DNA of 18,260 bases from CAZAQB01 sp964487155 (GTDB lineage Bacteria > Pseudomonadota > Gammaproteobacteria > Nitrococcales > Nitrococcaceae), in contig CAZAQB010000066.1 of the NCBI GenBank assembly GCA_964487155.1, forward strand, positions 1-18,260, written 5' to 3'. Positions 14,278 through 18,260 of the stretch are shown here, one piece after another. The translations under genes and the position numbers were made by a program. The notes under the pieces are model-generated. The model was not told where the DNA came from, ran no database searches, and was given only the letters and a program-made list of their open reading frames with translations. How positions within the stretch are numbered: the stretch's first letter is position 1; the number at the start of each line of letters is the position of its first letter.

Positions 14278-15377
14278 ACCGCTTGCTGCGCAGCGGCCTG
14301 CGGCTGCTGGCGGCCGCCGCCCTGTTGCTGCAGGGGACGCCTGCTCCGGCCCAGACCCGCTATCTGGCCGTCCCCCTGGGCACCCTGGAGGGACCGGCGG
14401 ACATGGTGTTCGCCGCCGATCTCAACAATGCCGGGCAGGTCGCCGGCTCGGTGCGAACGCTGCGCGGTCACCGGGCCTTCCTGTGGGATCCGGAGCGCGG
14501 CATGGCGAACCTGGGGTCCATGCCCGGTCCCCGGTCTGCCGCCGGCGCGGAGGCGCTGAACGATGCTGGCCTGGTGGTGGGCGGTGGCCGCGCCGGCAAC
14601 CCGTTCGCACCGGAGCGGGCCTTTGTCTGGAGCCACAGCGAGGGCATGCGCGGCCTGGACATCCCCGGCGCCCGGGGCTCCCGGGCCTGGGCCGTGAACG
14701 CAAGCGGCCGGGTGGCGGGGAGCGCCTGGGTGGATTCCCGGGAACGGGTGTTCCTGTGGCCGGCCGACGAAGGCCCGCAGTTGCCCGAGGCCCTGGCCGG
14801 AGCCCAGCCCCGGGAGCTGGCCGACGACGGCACGGTGGTGGGACGGTTGCGCCTGCAGGGGCGGCCGGTGCCCTTCGTCTGGCACCCGGAGCGCGGTCTC
14901 CGCACCCCCGCCCTGGAGCCCGGCACCCGGGGCGCAGCCAGTGCGCTCGCCGGGGACGGCACCGTGGTGGGGCGGCTCAGCGACCGGTCGGGTACCCGGG
15001 CGTTCGTCTGGAGACCGCCGGCCCCGCTCACCATCCTGGACGGGCTGCCCCAGGGCGGCGGCTACGCCGAGGCCCTGGGTGTGAATGCCGGCGGGGTGGT
15101 GGTGGGCCGGGCGGTCACCGGCGCCGGCATGAGCGCCTTCGTCTGGGATGCCGACAGCGGCATGCGCGCCCTGGAGGGGCTGATCGCCGGCGGGGCACCG
15201 CCGGAGTTGCAGCTGTTCGCGGCGCCCGCCGTGAACGATGCCGGACAGATCGTGGCCTACGGCCGGCGTCCGGGCGAGCGCGCGGTGCGCAGCTACCTGC
15301 TGACGCCGGTCACGCCCACCGCCCGGCGGCCGGCGTCTCGAAGACCCCAGGTGGCGGTCAGTCCTCCCGGGGCCTGA
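14274..15377 (+). CDS. Exported HAF-repeat protein
   Basis: A 367-residue exported protein with a signal peptide ending at TPAPAQ-TR (about residue 27). The rest is built from seven repeats of about 45 residues, each of the form (L/V)N(D/A)xGxVVG ... RAFVW(x)xxxGM(x)xL; the GxVVG and AFVW cores recur, and the last copy is degenerate. This is the HAF extracellular repeat family. Seven copies would suit a beta-propeller, but that is inference. HAF proteins often end in a PEP-CTERM sorting signal; this one ends in a Pro/Arg-rich tail without it. The final 26 codons overlap a sequence that is repeated at 15676-15707. The start is GTG 14274, without a clear Shine-Dalgarno. Confidence 0.8.
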   Translation: MNRLLRSGLRLLAAAALLLQGTPAPAQTRYLAVPLGTLEGPADMVFAADLNNAGQVAGSVRTLRGHRAFLWDPERGMANLGSMPGPRSAAGAEALNDAGLVVGGGRAGNPFAPERAFVWSHSEGMRGLDIPGARGSRAWAVNASGRVAGSAWVDSRERVFLWPADEGPQLPEALAGAQPRELADDGTVVGRLRLQGRPVPFVWHPERGLRTPALEPGTRGAASALAGDGTVVGRLSDRSGTRAFVWRPPAPLTILDGLPQGGGYAEALGVNAGGVVVGRAVTGAGMSAFVWDADSGMRALEGLIAGGAPPELQLFAAPAVNDAGQIVAYGRRPGERAVRSYLLTPVTPTARRPASRRPQVAVSPPGA

Positions 15378-15386
15378 GGTCTACGC

Positions 15387-15523
15387 CTATGCCGGCTGGC
15401 GTCAGGTCGGAGATGTCGGCTGCCATGAGCAGCCGACCTACCGGGCTATGCCGGCTGGCGTCAGGGGGGGGCGCGTAGGTCGGTTGCTCCTGGCAACCGA
15501 CAGGCGGCCGGGCCGTGGCCACC
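15387..15523. repeat. REP-like hairpin pair left of the gap, family 4
   Basis: CTATGCCGGCTGGCGTCAGG occurs at 15387-15406 and again at 15446-15465. The first hairpin, 15415-15437 (GTCGGCTGC, loop CATGA, GCAGCCGAC), is followed by CTAC, i.e. GTAG on the minus strand. The second, 15479-15501 (GTCGGTTGC, loop TCCTG, GCAACCGAC), is preceded by GTAG on the plus strand. So they are an inverted pair with equal 9-bp stems and one compensated base-pair change. The last ten bases CGTGGCCACC recur immediately after the gap. Confidence 0.8.
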
Positions 15524-15623
15524 NNNNNNNNNNNNNNNNNNNNNNNNNNNNNNNNNNNNNNNNNNNNNNNNNNNNNNNNNNNNNNNNNNNNNNNNNNNNN
15601 NNNNNNNNNNNNNNNNNNNNNNN
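15524..15623. other. Assembly gap of 100 N
   Basis: Exactly 100 undetermined bases, the usual placeholder for a gap of unknown size. Both flanks carry the same family of hairpin repeats and the same ten bases, so a repeat array probably broke the assembly. The true length and content are unknown. Confidence 0.98.
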
Positions 15624-15721
15624 CGTGGCCACCCTGGTCGGAGATGTCGGCTGCCATGAGCAGCCGACCTACCGGGCTGACACCGGTCATACCCACCGCC
15701 CGGCGGCTCCCAGTCCCCGAG
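15624..15721. repeat. REP-like hairpin and duplicated HAF tail right of the gap
   Basis: Positions 15636-15678 are identical over 43 bases to 15405-15447, including the hairpin (15646-15668) and its minus-strand GTAG (15669-15672). Then 15676-15707 repeats the HAF gene segment 15299-15330 with 29 of 32 matches. An 11-base direct repeat CAGTCCCCGAG (15711-15721 and 15730-15740) overlaps the end of the SDR gene. Confidence 0.8.
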
Positions 15722-15728
15722 CCGGGGT

Positions 15729-16421
15729 TCAGTCCCCGAGGGGCGGCGTCGGCCGCACCAGGATCTCGTTGACGTCGACGTGGGCCGGCTGGGACACGGC
15801 GTAGAGCACCGCCGCCGCCACGTCCGCCGGCTGCAGGGCATGGCTTGGCTGCTGGTCGAAGAACGGCGTGTCCACCATGCCGGGCTCGATGAGGGTGACC
15901 CGCACCCCGCTGCCGCGTAGCTCCTCCCGCACACCATAGCCGATGGCGGTGACCGCCCATTTGGTCGCGCTGTACATGGACCCCGGGAGGGTCGTCCGGC
16001 CGGCCGCCGATCCGGTCAGCAGCAGGTGCCCGCGGCTTGCCTTCAGGGCCGCCAGAGTGCGGCGCACGGTCAGCGCCACGCCGTGCACGTTGGTCAGCAG
16101 CATCTCGCGCCAGACCTGCGGGTCGGCGCCGCTGAAGCCGCCCGGACTGCCCCCCCGGCCGGCATTGGCGAACACCACGTCGATGGCGCCGAAATGCTCC
16201 AGGGCCTGGTCCACCATGGCCTGCTGGGAGACATCGTCGGTGACGTCACAGACCACGGGCAGGGCCCGCTGCGGGCCGCCGAGCTCCGCCGACAGCGCCT
16301 GCAGCCGCTCCGCGGAGCGCCCCGCCAGCACCAGCCGGTAGCCCTGCGCCGCGGCACGCCGTGCGGTCTCGGCGCCGATGCCGCTGGACGCCCCGGTGAT
16401 CAGGAATACGCGATCACTCAC
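15729..16421 (-). CDS. Short-chain dehydrogenase/reductase (SDR)
   Basis: A 230-residue classical SDR. It has the nucleotide-binding TGASSGIG (residues 9-16), FANAGRG (84-90), and an Asn111-Ser138-Tyr150-Lys154 tetrad (LLTNVHG, TGSAAG, YSATK). AGRSAERL after strand 2 suggests NADP(H) preference through Arg. The substrate cannot be told from sequence. It should be a soluble cytosolic oxidoreductase. The start is GTG 16421, chosen because AGGAGG lies 7 bases upstream and the Rossmann motif then begins at the usual distance; an upstream ATG extension of 20 residues has no family support. It stands alone. Confidence 0.92.
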   Translation of the reverse strand: MSDRVFLITGASSGIGAETARRAAAQGYRLVLAGRSAERLQALSAELGGPQRALPVVCDVTDDVSQQAMVDQALEHFGAIDVVFANAGRGGSPGGFSGADPQVWREMLLTNVHGVALTVRRTLAALKASRGHLLLTGSAAGRTTLPGSMYSATKWAVTAIGYGVREELRGSGVRVTLIEPGMVDTPFFDQQPSHALQPADVAAAVLYAVSQPAHVDVNEILVRPTPPLGD

Positions 16422-16677
16422 AAGTCTTCCTCCTTCGTTCGGATCGGATGGCAGGGCGCCAGAGGCGTTTCGCCGGCGCACCCCCTGCGGCGTCGCCTAT
16501 GCCGGCCGCCAGAGGGGTGGGAACAACCGCGATCCGGACCGACAGCGGCCATTGTCGGCCTGGCCCACCCGCCGGGAATCTGGATTGCCGCCGACGGCGC
16601 AGAGACACCGCGGCGGCTGCGCTTCGCGGCGCCTCGGCCTGGCCTGCGGCCCTTTCCCGGAGTGACGCGTACCGGCC
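16422..16677. other. Intergenic region without recognisable gene
   Basis: These 256 bases lie upstream of the SDR gene and downstream of the radical SAM gene. I see only an 8-base direct repeat GCCAGAGG (near 16459 and 16506) and a short inverted repeat CCGACA ... TGTCGG (16539-16558). No gene, GTAG-headed hairpin or clear terminator is visible. Confidence 0.5.
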
Positions 16678-17640
16678 TCAGCCGCCGCTGCAGGAGGCGC
16701 CGCCCAGCACGCAGAAGCGGGCGCAATGGGGATGGTTGAGGGGGACGTCGCGCTGGGCGTTGGCGAGCGTGCGCCCCAGTTCGAAGCGCGGGTCGTGGGG
16801 CAGCAGGGTGCAGGCCACCACGGCCGGCGCCTCGGCGCCCTTGCGCTTCACGACCATGCGCGAAGACGAGCACATCACCGAGTCCGGGGACATGCGAAGC
16901 TTCCCCCAGCAGGCCTCGGTGATCTCCGGGACGTCGAGCCGGGCGTCCATCTCCGGGAACAGGGTCAGGGCCGCCGGATCCCGGGCGTCCAGGGCGATGC
17001 CCTCGCGCCGGAACAGCCGGGCGAAGCCCTCCCGCACCTCCGGCTCGGTTTCGCCCGAGAGCATGCGGCCGGCCACGCTCACCGGAAAGCCGCTGTCCAC
17101 CAGCCAGCGCAGCCCCGCCATGGCCGGTTTCCAGGAGCGCCGGCCGCGCACCTGCTCGTGCACATCCTGGCTGTAGTGGTCCAGGGATACCCGCAGCGCG
17201 AGGCGCTCACCATGGCGCCGGCCCAGAGCCAGCAGGCGCTGGCGATGCTTGTCCATGGGCCGCATGGCATTGGTCAGCACCAGGGCCTCCAGGCCCCGTT
17301 CCAGCACGTCCTCGAGCATGGGCAGCAGGTCCGGATTCATGAACGGCTCACCGCCGGTGAAGCCGATCAGCCGGGTGCCCAGCCGCTGGTCCCGGATCTC
17401 GTCCAGGTAGGCCGCCACCTCGGCGGCGCCCAGGTAGGCCAGGGCGTCGTTGCGGGGGGAGGACTCGATGTAGCAGTTCTCGCAGGCGAGATTGCACAGG
17501 GTGCCGGTGCAGAACCAGAGGGTCTCCAGGCGGCGCAACCGGACCCAGGCGCGGGGCTCACCGTCGGCGGTGAGCCGCGGATCGTGGAACTTGTCGGGGT
17601 CGATCAGGAAACGCTCGCGCTGTTCTGCGCTCTGGGCCAT
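16678..17640 (-). CDS. Radical SAM protein with C-terminal cysteine cluster
   Basis: A 320-residue radical SAM enzyme. The [4Fe-4S] motif is Cys49-x3-Cys53-x2-Cys56 (CNLACENCYIESSPRNDALA), followed by the SAM-binding FTGGEPFMNP. The TIM-barrel part runs to about residue 210. After it come six cysteines (ACWGK, VMCSSS, VACTLL, and HCARFCVLGGASCSGG at the very end), enough for an auxiliary Fe-S cluster as in SPASM/Twitch proteins. I recall this CYIESSPxND type as a conserved proteobacterial family without assigned function. No peptide precursor or maturation partner gene is next to it. I chose ATG 17640 because GGAGG lies 6 bases upstream; the in-frame ATG at 17646 directly abuts that GGAGG. 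Confidence 0.88.
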   Translation of the reverse strand: MAQSAEQRERFLIDPDKFHDPRLTADGEPRAWVRLRRLETLWFCTGTLCNLACENCYIESSPRNDALAYLGAAEVAAYLDEIRDQRLGTRLIGFTGGEPFMNPDLLPMLEDVLERGLEALVLTNAMRPMDKHRQRLLALGRRHGERLALRVSLDHYSQDVHEQVRGRRSWKPAMAGLRWLVDSGFPVSVAGRMLSGETEPEVREGFARLFRREGIALDARDPAALTLFPEMDARLDVPEITEACWGKLRMSPDSVMCSSSRMVVKRKGAEAPAVVACTLLPHDPRFELGRTLANAQRDVPLNHPHCARFCVLGGASCSGG

Positions 17641-17686
17641 GGGCATCCTCCGTTGGTCCGTGCCGGCGGGGCCGGGCACGGCAAAA

Positions 17687-17723
17687 CTGGCAGCCTGTCG
17701 GACTTAGCCCGACAGGCTGCCAG
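17687..17723 (-). terminator. 15-bp hairpin with T-run after the thioesterase
   Basis: Arms 17687-17701 and 17709-17723 are perfectly complementary over 15 bp (CTGGCAGCCTGTCGG) with a 7-base loop. On the minus strand the stem is followed by TTTT, giving an intrinsic-terminator shape 95 bases after the thioesterase stop. The left arm plus loop occurs identically at 14196-14213, so it is also a dispersed repeat. It has no GTAG head. Confidence 0.55.
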
Positions 17724-17818
17724 GCGAGAGCTTGCCCCATCGGCACATGGAAGGCCATGCGTGGCTCTACGAACCCGGCCGCGGAGCTGAACGTTCAGTC
17801 ACCCCGGCGCGGCGGCGC

Positions 17819-18211
17819 TCACTCGCCCTCTACCGGCCGCGGACGGCGCTCACCATCGATGGCCACGTAGGTGAAATCCCCCTCGGTCACCAGCACCCGC
17901 TCGTTGCCGCCGGTCTCCCGGACGACCCAGGCCTGGACATGATAGGTCAGCGAGGTGCGGCCGATGCGCCGCTGGTCCGCATAGCAGCACAGCACGTCGC
18001 CCACGAACACCGGCTTGTGGAAGGTCATGGAGTCCACCGCCACGGTGGCCACGCGGCCCCGGGCGCGCTGCTTGGCGGCCAGTCCGCCGGCCACGTCCAT
18101 CTGCGACAGCAGCCAGCCGCCGAAGATGTCCCCGGCCGGATTGGTGTCCGCCGGCATGGCCAGAGTGCGCAGCATCAGCTGGCCCCGGGGGCCGTCGAGC
18201 GTTTCACTCAT
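17819..18211 (-). CDS. YciA-type acyl-CoA thioesterase
   Basis: A 130-residue single hotdog-domain thioesterase that hydrolyses acyl-CoA to free acid and CoA. Family marks: LRTLAMPADTNPAGDIFGGW, where the Asp before IFGGW is the catalytic acid, then LLSQMDVAG, VDSMTFHKPVFVGD, and a final strand GDFTYVAID. This is the YciA/acyl-CoA hydrolase type, a cytosolic oligomer with broad substrate range. ATG 18211 has GGAG 9 bases upstream; GTG 18226 would add five residues. The start overlaps the stop of an upstream frame, suggesting an operon that continues beyond the window. The hairpin at 17687-17723 may end its transcript. Confidence 0.92.
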   Translation of the reverse strand: MSETLDGPRGQLMLRTLAMPADTNPAGDIFGGWLLSQMDVAGGLAAKQRARGRVATVAVDSMTFHKPVFVGDVLCCYADQRRIGRTSLTYHVQAWVVRETGGNERVLVTEGDFTYVAIDGERRPRPVEGE

Positions 18212-18260
18212 GGGCGTCGTCTCCACCGCCCGCCGGCCGGCTCAGGATGCGATCGCCGGT
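18204..18260 (-). CDS. C-terminal end of an upstream gene, partial
   Basis: An open frame enters from the window edge and ends with TGA at 18204-18206, overlapping the first codons of the thioesterase by 8 bases. It reads TGDRILSRPAGGGDDAHE, with GC-rich third positions. Eighteen residues are too few to name a family. Short overlap and codon use make it likely the 3' end of a co-transcribed gene. Confidence 0.4.
   Translation of the reverse strand, partial: TGDRILSRPAGGGDDAHE

Noticed and set aside
15387..15721. Possible CRISPR array (repeated units around the gap)
   Set aside because: Units are hairpins in alternating orientation with GTAG feet, spacing is uneven, intervening sequence is itself repeated, and no cas gene is present.

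Overview
The window is a high-GC chromosomal segment from a draft bacterial genome. It has a run of exactly 100 N at 15524-15623, which looks like a scaffold gap. The gene set (HlyU-like protein, CorA with GMN/MPEL, YciA-type thioesterase, PsiE, DUF6164, DUF938, DUF4266/DUF3570) fits a Gammaproteobacterium. An Ectothiorhodospiraceae/Chromatiales-like lineage is my best guess from protein style only; no rRNA or marker gene in the window proves it.

Layout. 1-63: one arm of a dispersed repeat. 85-1522 (+): DUF4266 lipoprotein and DUF3570 outer-membrane barrel pair. 1609-1929 (+): small unknown protein whose tail overlaps a convergent P2-type cation ATPase (1902-4667, -). 4796-5587 (+): DUF4397-like lipoprotein. 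5744-6826 (-): EAL phosphodiesterase. 6921-7082: large inverted repeat. 7158-8457 (-): YedK/HMCES-type peptidase overlapping a DUF938 methyltransferase. 8723-9989 (+): HlyU-like protein and CorA Mg2+ channel. 10208-10300: pirin C-terminal remnant. 10305-10769 (-): PsiE. 10874-11239 (+): DUF6164 membrane protein. 11658-13480 (-): btaA-btaB, the two-gene route to the phosphorus-free betaine lipid DGTS. 13690-14094 (+): small exported unknown. 14274-15377 (+): HAF-repeat exported protein. 15378-15728: hairpin repeats and the gap. 15729-16421 (-): SDR oxidoreductase. 16678-17640 (-): radical SAM protein. 17819-18211 (-): acyl-CoA thioesterase, preceded by the last codons of another gene.

The genes form many short units rather than one pathway. 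The clearest functional units are btaA-btaB (membrane lipid remodelling, with a phosphate-starvation PsiE protein nearby), DUF4266-DUF3570, HlyU-like-CorA, and YedK-DUF938. Two cation transporters (P-type ATPase and CorA) and several envelope proteins give a cell-surface and ion-handling flavour.

The most striking non-coding signal is a set of nine hairpins between 10.0 and 15.7 kb. They have at least four unrelated stem sequences, yet every one is headed by GTAG at its 5' foot, with at most one extra base between. This is the signature of REP elements mobilised by RAYT (Y1 HUH) transposases. Most come as inverted pairs. One sits exactly where a duplicated piece of the btaB 3' end stops matching its parent, and three surround the assembly gap. 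A separate 62-bp-arm inverted repeat family and an 18-nt motif shared by two distant intergenic sites add to the repeat load.
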